Shown piece by piece: positions 8,808 to 16,851 of a DNA stretch of 64,000 bases; positions within the stretch are counted from its first letter, which is position 1, and every line of letters starts with the position of its first letter. This DNA comes from Martinezella tropici (lineage in GTDB: Bacteria; Pseudomonadota; Alphaproteobacteria; Rhizobiales; Rhizobiaceae). A program made the position numbers and the translations under genes. The notes beneath the pieces are model-generated. The model saw only the letters and a program-made list of their open reading frames with translations, had not been told where the DNA came from and made no database searches. Location of the stretch: assembly GCF_008370325.1 (NCBI RefSeq), contig NZ_VNIP01000004.1:248001-312000 (forward strand), in the 5' to 3' direction.

Positions 8808-11062
8808 GCCTTGCTCCTTCTCGATACGAAGACCAGCAGCGACGTTCCGAACAGCAGGGCAAGCAATCCCTGAAGGATAAGGAGCGTTGCGGGCGTTGCC
8901 GTCTGCGGCAGGGGCGGGCTTGCGGAAGGCGACGCCGAAATTTCCTGAGCATCTGTGGCGGTTTCGACGCTTTGCGATGTGTCGCTCGCCTGGTGGTGCC
9001 TGGTGTCTGCCTTCGCTTCCCGCGTCGTATCGATGCCGAGGAGCTTGTCGTAATCCCAGCCGGCCGGCAACTGCAGCGGGATATCGGCCGCAGTCAGGGG
9101 TACGTTTGCCGGGCGCAGGCGCCTGCTGTCGACTGCGACGAGGCTCGTGAGGCGCGTCACCAGATGATGCTCCAGCGCCAGGTGCAGGATGCGCTTGTCC
9201 GCTTCCGTCTGCGTGATCTTGCCGAGCGTGAGATTGACTTCGGCATCGTCGATCTGGCGACGTGCCCAGATCTTGGAGATACCCTTGGCATTGCTTGCCT
9301 GATCGAGCGGCAAGGAGATCGTCCACGGGCGGTCACCGACCATGCCGCTGACGGTCAGTGTACCAGCAGCTTTCCCCATGCGTGCTGCCAGGACCAGCGG
9401 TTCGCCATGATAGATGTCGGGCAGGAGGTTGGGCGAGATGTTGACATTCTTTTCCGAGAAGTCCGCCGCGACATTGGTGACGGCAGGGTTTTCCAGCTTG
9501 TCGAAGAGGGCGCGCATGCGCTCATTCACCTCGGCGACCGAACCGATATGGGTGAAGCTGCCGCGGCCGAGTTCGGCGGCACGGCTCATCAGGTAGGTGT
9601 TCGGCGCGGAGCCGATACCGACCATGAAGATGCGCGAGCGTCCACGCGATTGAGCGATGGCATCGAGAAGCTGCTGCTCGTTGTTGACCTCGCCGTCGGT
9701 CAGGAACACGACCTGACGCAATCCATTGGCCTGATGGCTGTCGTCGAGCGCGGCATGGAGCGGCGGCAGCATTTCGGTTCCTCCGGCAGCCTCCAGGCCG
9801 GTGACGAAGCGGCGTGCGGAGGCGATATTGTTGGCCGTCGCCATGACCGAATCCGGGAAGAACTTGGTCATCGTGTCGTCGAAGCGAATGACGTTGAAGC
9901 GATCGTTCGGCTCGAGCCGAGACAGGGCATAATCGAGGCTCGCCCTTGCCTGTTCGATCGACGTGCCGCCCATGGAGCCGGAATTGTCGATGACGAAGAC
10001 CACTTCGCGGCCGGCCTTTTGCGGTGTCACCACAGCCGGCGGCATCACATAGGCAAGCACATAATCATCCTTGCTGACGTGCTCGCGGAAGAGACCGACG
10101 CTCGGTATATTGCTTGCAACCGCGCTCCATTCAAGCACGAAATCGCGGTCGGCCGTTGCATCGCCGTCCAGAACGATCCGGCGCGCGCTGTCGTTCAGCC
10201 TGTCGATCTTGATCGTGTGATAGAGACTTTTGACGTCATCAAGCGGGAAACCGGCATCGAGATTGACCTTCAGCGTGACCGCATTGGTGCGGGTGCTGTC
10301 GGGGACCATCAGAGGTGCCGAGACGGGCGTGTCGCCGGTCTTGCGCGACGGGTTTTGCTTGCTCTGACCCCAGCCGGCCTTCAGGTCTGCCTGCTGTGTG
10401 ATGGCTTCCGCATTTTGCGGTGTATAGCGAGGAGCGACGACCAGCGGAACCCGCAAGGAGAAGCGGCCATCGGCCAGGTGTATGGCCTGCTGATATTCGA
10501 TCTGGACGACGATTTTTTCATGCGGGCCTATGTTGGCGACGGCATTGGTGAAGACATTCGGCCGTTGCTGCTCGACGAGGGACGCCTTCTTCCCCTCTCT
10601 GCGCGCCTTCTCGTAGATGGCGCGTGCGGCCTGCTTCTCCTTGATATCGGCGACAACGACCCGGTTGCCGACGATCATCTTCAGGGAATAGACGGCGCTG
10701 TCTTCCGGAAGAGGGAATACGTAGAGAGCCTCAACCCATTTATCGGTCGAGTTTTCGAAGGCCTGCGTCAGGACCGCGCGTGCCGTCGGGCCGCTGACGT
10801 CGATATCGACGTCGGTCGCAAGGCGGGGCGCCTCGACATATTTCCCATCCTGCGTCGTCTGGAGAAGAAGGCTGCCCGCGCCCATTTCGTTTGGGGTGAC
10901 GAAGGCCGCCGGCTGCGCGTGTGATTCCAGGGGATGCAGCAGTGCGAAAATGACGGCAAGCACCGGCAGCAGGATGGCATTGCTGAACCATAGTAACAGG
11001 CCGACGCTTGTAAGGACGGCGTGCCGATTTCGGCTGCGTGAAAGGCTTGGCGAGGCTGACAT
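8804..11062 (-). CDS. VIT and vWA domain sortase substrate
   Basis: 752-residue exported protein. Order: N-terminal hydrophobic signal/anchor (residues 15-42), VIT domain (about 82-210), vWA domain with a complete MIDAS motif DNSGS (D359, S361, S363), a proline/serine-rich linker, then a C-terminal sorting signal with LPQTA at 718-722, a hydrophobic helix and the tail SRRSKA. This is the architecture of the marine-proteobacterial sortase target family, otherwise akin to inter-alpha-trypsin inhibitor heavy chains. Start ATG 11062 follows AAGGAG; the frame extends 42 codons further upstream but without a better ribosome site. The sortase gene follows with a 4-bp overlap. Confidence 0.88.
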   Translation of the reverse strand: MSASPSLSRSRNRHAVLTSVGLLLWFSNAILLPVLAVIFALLHPLESHAQPAAFVTPNEMGAGSLLLQTTQDGKYVEAPRLATDVDIDVSGPTARAVLTQAFENSTDKWVEALYVFPLPEDSAVYSLKMIVGNRVVVADIKEKQAARAIYEKARREGKKASLVEQQRPNVFTNAVANIGPHEKIVVQIEYQQAIHLADGRFSLRVPLVVAPRYTPQNAEAITQQADLKAGWGQSKQNPSRKTGDTPVSAPLMVPDSTRTNAVTLKVNLDAGFPLDDVKSLYHTIKIDRLNDSARRIVLDGDATADRDFVLEWSAVASNIPSVGLFREHVSKDDYVLAYVMPPAVVTPQKAGREVVFVIDNSGSMGGTSIEQARASLDYALSRLEPNDRFNVIRFDDTMTKFFPDSVMATANNIASARRFVTGLEAAGGTEMLPPLHAALDDSHQANGLRQVVFLTDGEVNNEQQLLDAIAQSRGRSRIFMVGIGSAPNTYLMSRAAELGRGSFTHIGSVAEVNERMRALFDKLENPAVTNVAADFSEKNVNISPNLLPDIYHGEPLVLAARMGKAAGTLTVSGMVGDRPWTISLPLDQASNAKGISKIWARRQIDDAEVNLTLGKITQTEADKRILHLALEHHLVTRLTSLVAVDSRRLRPANVPLTAADIPLQLPAGWDYDKLLGIDTTREAKADTRHHQASDTSQSVETATDAQEISASPSASPPLPQTATPATLLILQGLLALLFGTSLLVFVSRRSKA

Positions 11063-11231
11063 GACAGGCTCCTTGTTCGCTGTGGAATGACTGAAGCCAT
11101 TGTGAACAAAGGCTATTTTCTCGCCAGCGTAAGCTTTGCCCTGTTTCGTCCGCATCTTGCCGCAAACGGTCTTGCCGGTGACGGCCATGTGTGGAATTGT
11201 GAAGAAAATTACGCAATCAGGAAACGAGTGA

Positions 11232-11993
11232 ATGGTCCAGGGCGACCCGTATCTATCCGATCATCAGAACAGTGCCGTGGCTGAGCGGGTGAGGGAGGAA
11301 ATTGCCCGGCGGCGAATTTCCAGGCAGCGACTTGCCAACGACGCGCGCATCAGTCTTTCGACATTGGAGAAGGCTCTTTCCGGGCACCGGCCCTTCACGC
11401 TTGCGACCCTCATTCGCCTGGAGCAGGCGATGGGGGTCGTCCTGCGTGATGCCGGCGGTTCGCAGTCGCCTCCGATCAACGACAAGCCCGGCCATGCACC
11501 CGAGGAGCTCGGTGCCTATTCCCGCGCTTCGGTCTCATGGCTCGAGGGCACTTACCTGACGCTGCGCCCGTCCTTCGGCGATCCGAATGCGATTTTCGCC
11601 TATTGCACCGAGATCGCCTGGGATGGAGAGCGCACCTGTCTGAGCTTCCGGGAACGGGAGCGCATCGATGCCTCGTTTTCACAGCAGGGCTCGGTCTCCG
11701 TTCCGCATCTGTCGGGGCACATCTACCTCGTGACGAATTCGTCCGGCCAATACCGCATGGCGATCTTGTCGAGGCCCAGCATCACGGGCGAGATGTTCGG
11801 CCTGCTGACGACCTTGCGCGCTGGTCAGGGTTCGCATCTGACGCCTGTCTCGACGCCGCTCGCCCTGCTGCCGCTCGCCGCCTTCGCGCAACCGTCGCTG
11901 GGGCGCGTTTCGGCGGGAGATCAAAATCACGAGGCCTATACAGCGATAATGCGCAGGATTACTGGCGAGAGCTATGCCGGATTCGTGGGCTGA
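11232..11993 (+). CDS. XRE-type helix-turn-helix regulator divergent from the sortase pair
   Basis: 253 residues. The N-terminal 15-70 form an XRE/lambda-repressor helix-turn-helix (VREEIARRRISRQRLAND, then LSTLEKALSG). The remaining 180 residues form a separate domain of no family I recognise; it is rich in aromatic and beta-prone stretches (SWLEGTYLTLRPSFGD, FAYCTEIAWDGERTCLSF, GHIYLVTNSSGQYRMAIL) and may bind a small ligand. It is transcribed away from the sortase substrate gene across about 170 bases, so the most direct guess is that it controls that operon and itself. ATG 11232 has an AGGA about 10 bases upstream. Confidence 0.75.
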   Translation: MVQGDPYLSDHQNSAVAERVREEIARRRISRQRLANDARISLSTLEKALSGHRPFTLATLIRLEQAMGVVLRDAGGSQSPPINDKPGHAPEELGAYSRASVSWLEGTYLTLRPSFGDPNAIFAYCTEIAWDGERTCLSFRERERIDASFSQQGSVSVPHLSGHIYLVTNSSGQYRMAILSRPSITGEMFGLLTTLRAGQGSHLTPVSTPLALLPLAAFAQPSLGRVSAGDQNHEAYTAIMRRITGESYAGFVG

Positions 11994-12014
11994 GACACGC
12001 TGTCGGCATAGCCA

Positions 12015-12764
12015 TTATCGGGCATCGTGAAAGATGATGCCGGCAGTGTGACGCATGCCCGAGCGGACACGGCTGACCCCGTGGCGGAGATTGACACGGT
12101 AGCTCCCCTTGGCTCCCCGCACGGGGCGGTTATGAACCGCGAAGGCGACAGCATCGCCTTGGCGGAGCGGCACGACCTCCACACGGCTTTGCATGCGCGG
12201 CCGCTGCTCGGTCAAAACAAACTCGCCTCCGGTAAAATCCCGTCCCGGCTCGGAAAGCAGGGTTGCCAACTGGATGGGAAAGGCAAGCTCACCGTAGAGA
12301 TCCTGGTGCAGGCAATTGAAGTCTCCGGGCACATATTGCAGCAATAGTGGTGTCGGGCGTGTCTGGCCGGCCGCATGGCATTGCTTCAGGAACGAAGCAT
12401 GCTCATCGGGATAGCGTTCCTCGATGCCCATGCGTTCGTTCCATCCGTTGGCGGTGCCGGCCAGATGAGGATAGAGCGCAGTGCGCAATCCACTGAGAAG
12501 CCCGGGCAATGGATAGCTGAAGTAGCGGTATTCACCCCTCCCGAAACCGTGGCGCGCCATGATGATATGGCTGCGGAAGTGGTGCTCCTGCGGGTATAGG
12601 CTCGAGATCGCATGGCATTCCTCGGGCGCGAGCAGCTGCGGGAGGACGGCGCAGCCGAAGCTGTCGAGCTCTCCGGTGAGGGCTTTCCAATCATAGGCGT
12701 CGACGCGTGCCTCGACGGAGCTTTCGATGGAGGCCGAAGCGAGAATGGATGTCGGTGTGTTCAT
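12015..12764 (-). CDS. 2-oxoglutarate/Fe(II)-dependent oxygenase, prolyl hydroxylase-like
   Basis: 249-residue cytoplasmic protein with the double-stranded beta-helix facial triad. The first part is HQD (H153, D155) in the segment QYVPGDFNCLHQDLYG. A distal His, probably H211 (FAVHNRPVRG), is followed 12 residues later by R223 for 2-oxoglutarate; H228 is the alternative. This is the pattern of the uncharacterised COG3826 group. Substrate unknown. It stands alone on the minus strand between the XRE gene and a divergent cytochrome P460 gene, so it could share a promoter region with the latter. ATG 12764 begins a Ser/Thr-rich leader with no signal peptide. Confidence 0.8.
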   Translation of the reverse strand: MNTPTSILASASIESSVEARVDAYDWKALTGELDSFGCAVLPQLLAPEECHAISSLYPQEHHFRSHIIMARHGFGRGEYRYFSYPLPGLLSGLRTALYPHLAGTANGWNERMGIEERYPDEHASFLKQCHAAGQTRPTPLLLQYVPGDFNCLHQDLYGELAFPIQLATLLSEPGRDFTGGEFVLTEQRPRMQSRVEVVPLRQGDAVAFAVHNRPVRGAKGSYRVNLRHGVSRVRSGMRHTAGIIFHDAR

Positions 12765-12912
12765 GTCATGTCCTCGGTCTGGGCGGTTTCAGGTGGCTTC
12801 GATGCTGCCGGGCGCCGCGAGAGCTCGAATCCTAACTTCCAAACTGCGACGATCGCCACCCGATTTACGATGAGCCGCTCACATGAATGAATCTCCCTTG
12901 AGGCTACACTTC

Positions 12913-12956
12913 GATACAATCGGGTTCTTTCCTGAAATCTCGCAGATACAATCCGG
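12913..12956. promoter_or_regulatory. Pair of GATACAATC-GG direct repeats upstream of the P460 gene
   Basis: GATACAATCGGG (12913-12924) and GATACAATCCGG (12945-12956) are spaced 32 bases apart, about three helical turns, 40-85 bases before the cytochrome P460 start. A related GATACAATTCG occurs at 13929-13939 before the epoxide hydrolase gene. This suggests an activator or sigma-factor site; no known regulator is identified. Confidence 0.4.
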
Positions 12957-12998
12957 CGCGATCTTCCTGTCAGATCATCGGTCGGGCAGGAGTCTAAA

Positions 12999-13508
12999 AT
13001 GAAATTCGCATTCCTTGGCGCATTTGCCGTCTCAAGCCTTGCTGTCGGCGTTGCCGCTTCGCAGTCGGCAGGTCCCGCAACGCCGCCCGAAAACGCCTCG
13101 CCGATCTATGGCGTGACTATCCCGGAAGGCTACAGAGACTGGAAATTCATCGCGCCGGCGCAGGAAGCCCCGCCGCTCGACGAGCTTCGCGCGGTGCTCG
13201 GCAACGATATTGCCGTCGAAGCCTACAAGAAGGGTACCCTGCCTTTCCCGGACGGTTCCATCCTTGTCAAGCTGGCCTACAAGCGAAAGCAATCCAGCGA
13301 GTTTGCTCCGGCAACGGTGCCAGGAGCGCCGACGACGGTGCAGGTCATGGTGAAGGATTCGAAGAAATATCCAGACAGCCACGGCTGGGGCTTCGGACGG
13401 TTCATCGATGGCAAGCCGGTCGATATTGCGCAACATGAGACCTGTCTCAGCTGCCATGTCGGCAACGTGAAGGACCATGACTACGTCTTCACTCGCTATG
13501 CACCATAA
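12999..13508 (+). CDS. Cytochrome P460-family periplasmic heme protein
   Basis: 169 residues with a Sec signal peptide (hydrophobic stretch to about residue 20, MKFAFLGAFAVSSLAVGVAA). The mature part matches the cytochrome P460 fold (IPEGYRDWKFI, GSILVKLAYKR, GRFIDGKPVD). The c-type heme site is CLSCH (C149, C152, H153). Characterised P460 proteins oxidise hydroxylamine using a Lys-crosslinked heme; K91, K94 or K96 are candidates for such a residue, but alignment is needed. Many rhizobial homologs are of unknown role and may instead detoxify NO or hydroxylamine. ATG 12999 follows GGCAGGAG. It is monocistronic. Confidence 0.82.
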   Translation: MKFAFLGAFAVSSLAVGVAASQSAGPATPPENASPIYGVTIPEGYRDWKFIAPAQEAPPLDELRAVLGNDIAVEAYKKGTLPFPDGSILVKLAYKRKQSSEFAPATVPGAPTTVQVMVKDSKKYPDSHGWGFGRFIDGKPVDIAQHETCLSCHVGNVKDHDYVFTRYAP

Positions 13509-14024
13509 GGCTCGGCAACGTTACGCAGTTGGAAATTGCCGGCCCGATTCTTCACATCCGGCCGGCCGGCTATCCATGGTCTCCTCCTCCCGCCGGGATA
13601 GCCGCCCCCATCTTTTAAACCGGTTGGATCATTGGTATCGCCCCATCGCTCCTGGCGCGCAGCCACCGGGCCTTTTCCGTTATTATGGAATGCGGCAGCA
13701 AGCCCACACGGGTCGATGATCTTGCGGGCTTTGGCATTCCCGCTGCTACGTCTTGTTCTCCACCGAAACCTGATACTTGCCACTAGGCCATGTACGGCGG
13801 CGCGTCCTTTCTCGCTCGCCTATCTGGCCGGAGGCACCACGTCTTGTGTGCTTTTCACCCTTACCGGCAGACTCTGAAAACGCGGCCTTTGTAATCCATC
13901 GTAGCCTTCCTCGGTCTTGATACCGAGGGATACAATTCGATGCGGTTGACGACACAACGGGGATACACGCGGAAAGCAGAACTTCGCGGCATTCAACAAA
14001 CCTACCAAATATATGGAGCTCCTG
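13509..14024. other. Intergenic stretch, no convincing gene
   Basis: 516 bases between the P460 and epoxide hydrolase genes. Open frames here are short, lack start signals and encode Arg/Pro-rich peptides. A small hairpin (CCTCGGT at 13909-13915 with its complement at 13922-13928) directly precedes the GATACAATTCG motif at 13929. Confidence 0.5.
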
Positions 14025-15308
14025 ATGTCGCCTTCATCCTTCTCATTGAATCGACGAGCCTTCGTCACCGCAGCTGCTGTCGCCAGTGCAGCGGCGCTGC
14101 TCAAGCCTGCGATGTCCTTTGCCGGCTCTGAGGCCTTGCCCGATGGCGCCAAGCCGTTCAAGGTTCATATCCCCGACAGTGCGATTGCCGATTTGAAGCA
14201 GAGGCTTGCGACGGCACACTGGCCGCTCAAGGAAAATGTTGCCGATGATTCCCAGGGCGTGCAGCTCGAGCGCCTGCGCGATCTCGTTGGATATTGGGCC
14301 GACGGCTATGATTGGCGGAAGGTGGAGCAGAAGCTCAATTCCCTTCCGATGTTCATCACGGAAATCGACGGGCTCGATATTCACTTCATTCACGTGCGCT
14401 CTCCGCACGAAAACGCAATGCCGCTGATCATGACCCATGGCTGGCCGGGCTCGATCCTGGAAATGCTCAAGGTGATCGATCCTTTGACGAACCCGACGGC
14501 CCACGGTGGCAAGGCCGAAGATGCGTTTCATCTGGTCGTGCCGTCGATCCCCGGCTTCGGCTTCTCAGGCAAGCCGACGACGAGGGGCTGGGGTTCGGAC
14601 CATATCGGCCGGGCATGGGGCACGCTGATGCATCGCCTTGGCTATGAGCGGTTCGTCTCGCAGGGTGGCGATTGCGGCTCGGTCATCTCGCAGCGCATGG
14701 CGCTCCAGAATGTGCCGGGATTGCTCGGCATCCATCTCAACATGCCCGGCATCGTCCCCAAGGAGATTGCCCACATTCTTGCAGCCGGCGATCCCGCTCC
14801 GGCTGATCTGACGGACAAGGAGCGCGCCTGCTTCGACAAGCTGGCGGAGTTCTATCGCGACAGCTCGGGCTACGCCAATATGATGGTCACCCGCCCGCAG
14901 ACCATCGGCTATTCGCTCGTCGACTCGCCGGTCGGCCTGGCCGCTTGGATCTACGATAAGTTTGTCACCTGGACTTACAGTAACAAGCAGCCGGAAAAGG
15001 TTTTGAGCCGCGACGAGATGCTGGATGACATTTCTCTCTACTGGTTCACGGAAACCGGAACGTCTGCGGCCCAGATCTATTGGGAAGACCATTCCAACAA
15101 CTTCAACGCCATCCAGATTCCAACGCTGCCGGTTGCCGTCAGTGTCTTTCCCGGCGAAATCTACCAGGCCCCAAAGACCTGGACCGAGCGTTGCTATGGC
15201 AACCTGATCTACTTCAATGAGGCCGACAATGGCGGGCATTTTGCCGCCTGGGAACAGCCGGCGATTTTCGCCAACGAAGTCAGGGCGGCATTCCGCTCGC
15301 TGCGTTAG
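14025..15308 (+). CDS. Tat-exported epoxide hydrolase (alpha/beta hydrolase)
   Basis: 427 residues. A twin-arginine signal (LNRRAFVTAAAVASAAALL) is followed by the N-terminal epoxide hydrolase domain (about 43-150) and the alpha/beta hydrolase core. Oxyanion motif HGWPGS is at 138-143, nucleophile D216 is in GGDCGS, and the catalytic His near the C-terminus is in NGGHFAAWEQP. The fold is that of microsomal-type epoxide hydrolases, which open epoxides to diols; export by Tat is unusual but found in rhizobial homologs. ATG 14025 has GGAG six bases upstream. The ATG at 14013 lacks a ribosome site. Substrate unknown. Confidence 0.88.
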   Translation: MSPSSFSLNRRAFVTAAAVASAAALLKPAMSFAGSEALPDGAKPFKVHIPDSAIADLKQRLATAHWPLKENVADDSQGVQLERLRDLVGYWADGYDWRKVEQKLNSLPMFITEIDGLDIHFIHVRSPHENAMPLIMTHGWPGSILEMLKVIDPLTNPTAHGGKAEDAFHLVVPSIPGFGFSGKPTTRGWGSDHIGRAWGTLMHRLGYERFVSQGGDCGSVISQRMALQNVPGLLGIHLNMPGIVPKEIAHILAAGDPAPADLTDKERACFDKLAEFYRDSSGYANMMVTRPQTIGYSLVDSPVGLAAWIYDKFVTWTYSNKQPEKVLSRDEMLDDISLYWFTETGTSAAQIYWEDHSNNFNAIQIPTLPVAVSVFPGEIYQAPKTWTERCYGNLIYFNEADNGGHFAAWEQPAIFANEVRAAFRSLR

Positions 15309-15339
15309 GGGGCTCCGGCCTCTTGGTTGGTGAAAGCCT

Positions 15340-15371
15340 CGCAGGCGAGCGATGCCCCAAGCTCGCCTGCG
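15340..15371. terminator. Bidirectional hairpin between convergent genes
   Basis: Perfect 11-bp stem CGCAGGCGAGC (15340-15350) with its complement at 15361-15371 and a 10-base loop, between the stops of the epoxide hydrolase and MFS genes. There is no T tract, so termination strength is uncertain. Confidence 0.5.
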
Positions 15372-15466
15372 GGCGAGGGGAGACCGTATGGCGTATCCCC
15401 TTAACAGACAGCCGGCTTCGCAGGTCGAACTTGTGAAGCCGATGCCTGATTTGATCCGCGCGAGTT

Positions 15467-16624
15467 TTAAGAGGTCGCAAAGGCGCTGCGGCGCGCTGAA
15501 AGCGAGCCGACACCCATCAAAGCGGCAAGAATGACGGGGATGCACACGAGATAGGCCGTGCGAATGCCTGCATGCTCCGCAACGAAACCAAGCAGCGGCG
15601 GAGCCAGGAAGAAGACGACGAAAGACATTTGCCCGAGAGCGGCAACATTGACATGTGCTGGGCGATCCGTGCGTTGTGCGGCGGCTGAAACCGCCAGCGG
15701 ATAGACCGCGCTGCAACCGGCGCCCATGAAGGCAAATCCCACGAGAGCCACATTGGGGTGGGGGGCGAGCCAGACGGCGCAAAGCCCGGCGGTCGACAGA
15801 AGCAGCAGGAAGAGCGCAACGGCCCTGGAGCCGTAGCGATCGACAAACGGATCCGCAAACAATCTCGCCAGCGCCATGAAGAAGGTAAACAGCGTCAGGC
15901 CGAGACCCCCGATGAACGGCTCGGCGTGAAAGACGTCGCGCATGTAGATCGCCGACCAGTCGATGCCGGCGCCCTCGACCAGGAATGCCGCAATCCCGAT
16001 CACGCACAGGGGCAGCAGGCCAAGCGTCGGAAGCGCCATATGGCCTGCGTCCGTATGGTCATGCGTCGCGCGCGCGGGTGCATTCCGCATGCCGGCGATC
16101 GTGATGGTGCCGACGATGAGGACAAAGGCGAATGTCAGGGCAAGATGCAGCTGCATCGGGACACCTGCCTGCCGGACTGCCGAGGATATGAGGGCGGTGA
16201 CGAAAAAGCCGAGACTCCAGAAGCCATGCGCCCGGTTCATCACTCCTCGGCCGAGCTGTGCCTCGATGCGATCGATCTCGACGTTGAGATTGATTTCGAG
16301 AGCGCCCGCCAGCATGCCTTCGCAAAACAGAACGGCAAAGACAAGAGGCGCTGCACCCATCCATGGCACGAGCGCCAGCAGGGCCGATGTTCCGAGCACG
16401 GTAACGAACGCGGTTTTGCGCGCGCCAAGGCGCGCCACGATCGGTGACGCCAACGTCAGTGATATCAATGCGCCGATGGCCGCGCCGATCAGCGTCAGAC
16501 CAAGCTCGGACTTGTTGATCTGCAAGGCGTCCTGAAGATCGGGAAGGCGCGACAGCAATGCGCCTATCGATACCGCAAAGAGGAAAAAGCAGACATAAAT
16601 TCGCTGCTGCGGTTCAAGACGCAT
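15467..16624 (-). CDS. MFS transporter, YbjJ/fucose-permease-like
   Basis: 385-residue inner-membrane carrier with about twelve hydrophobic helices. Conserved stretches include SRLPDLQDALQINKSELG after helix 1, VARLGARKTAF in the helix 2-3 loop and GAGIDWSAIYMRD near the middle, all typical of the YbjJ-like branch. Substrate unknown; some relatives are sugar or drug efflux carriers. Start ATG 16624 follows GGAG by eight bases. The next gene upstream on this strand is the AlaRS-like gene 228 bases away, so co-transcription is possible and the carrier might export a product of that enzyme. This link is speculation. Confidence 0.8.
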   Translation of the reverse strand: MRLEPQQRIYVCFFLFAVSIGALLSRLPDLQDALQINKSELGLTLIGAAIGALISLTLASPIVARLGARKTAFVTVLGTSALLALVPWMGAAPLVFAVLFCEGMLAGALEINLNVEIDRIEAQLGRGVMNRAHGFWSLGFFVTALISSAVRQAGVPMQLHLALTFAFVLIVGTITIAGMRNAPARATHDHTDAGHMALPTLGLLPLCVIGIAAFLVEGAGIDWSAIYMRDVFHAEPFIGGLGLTLFTFFMALARLFADPFVDRYGSRAVALFLLLLSTAGLCAVWLAPHPNVALVGFAFMGAGCSAVYPLAVSAAAQRTDRPAHVNVAALGQMSFVVFFLAPPLLGFVAEHAGIRTAYLVCIPVILAALMGVGSLSARRSAFATS

Positions 16625-16851
16625 TTTAAATGCTCCGGAGAATCTGAACACAGGTGAGATAGAATGGGTCTATCGCAAAGCAACCAGTGCTGGCAATACA
16701 AGCGCATCCTAAATGATCGTACGAATTGGCGGCTTTTCCTCCGACCATTTCCGCCGTGTGCCGACGTGGCCTGTATTTGGCCTGCTGTGGGAGGCGATGG
16801 AGCGGCGATGAAACCATCCACGTGATCTCCTTCGCCGCTTCAACGATCAGT

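Noticed and set aside
8768..10924. 718-codon open frame on the plus strand
   Set aside because: It is the mirror of the VIT/vWA gene, which has signal, MIDAS and sorting motifs. The mirror frame has none.
12599..12890. 92-codon plus-strand frame
   Set aside because: Mirror of the 2OG oxygenase N-terminus with no independent support.
13909..13928. Small hairpin CCTCGGT/ACCGAGG
   Set aside because: The stem is only 7 bp and lacks a T tract; it is noted in the gap entry rather than called as a terminator.
13820..14161. 113-codon minus-strand frame before the epoxide hydrolase
   Set aside because: No ribosome site, overlaps the Tat signal region of the true gene, and resembles no family.
14565..16007. 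480-codon minus-strand frame spanning the epoxide hydrolase/MFS junction
   Set aside because: It crosses two well-supported convergent genes in wrong frames, and its composition is Arg/Cys-rich.
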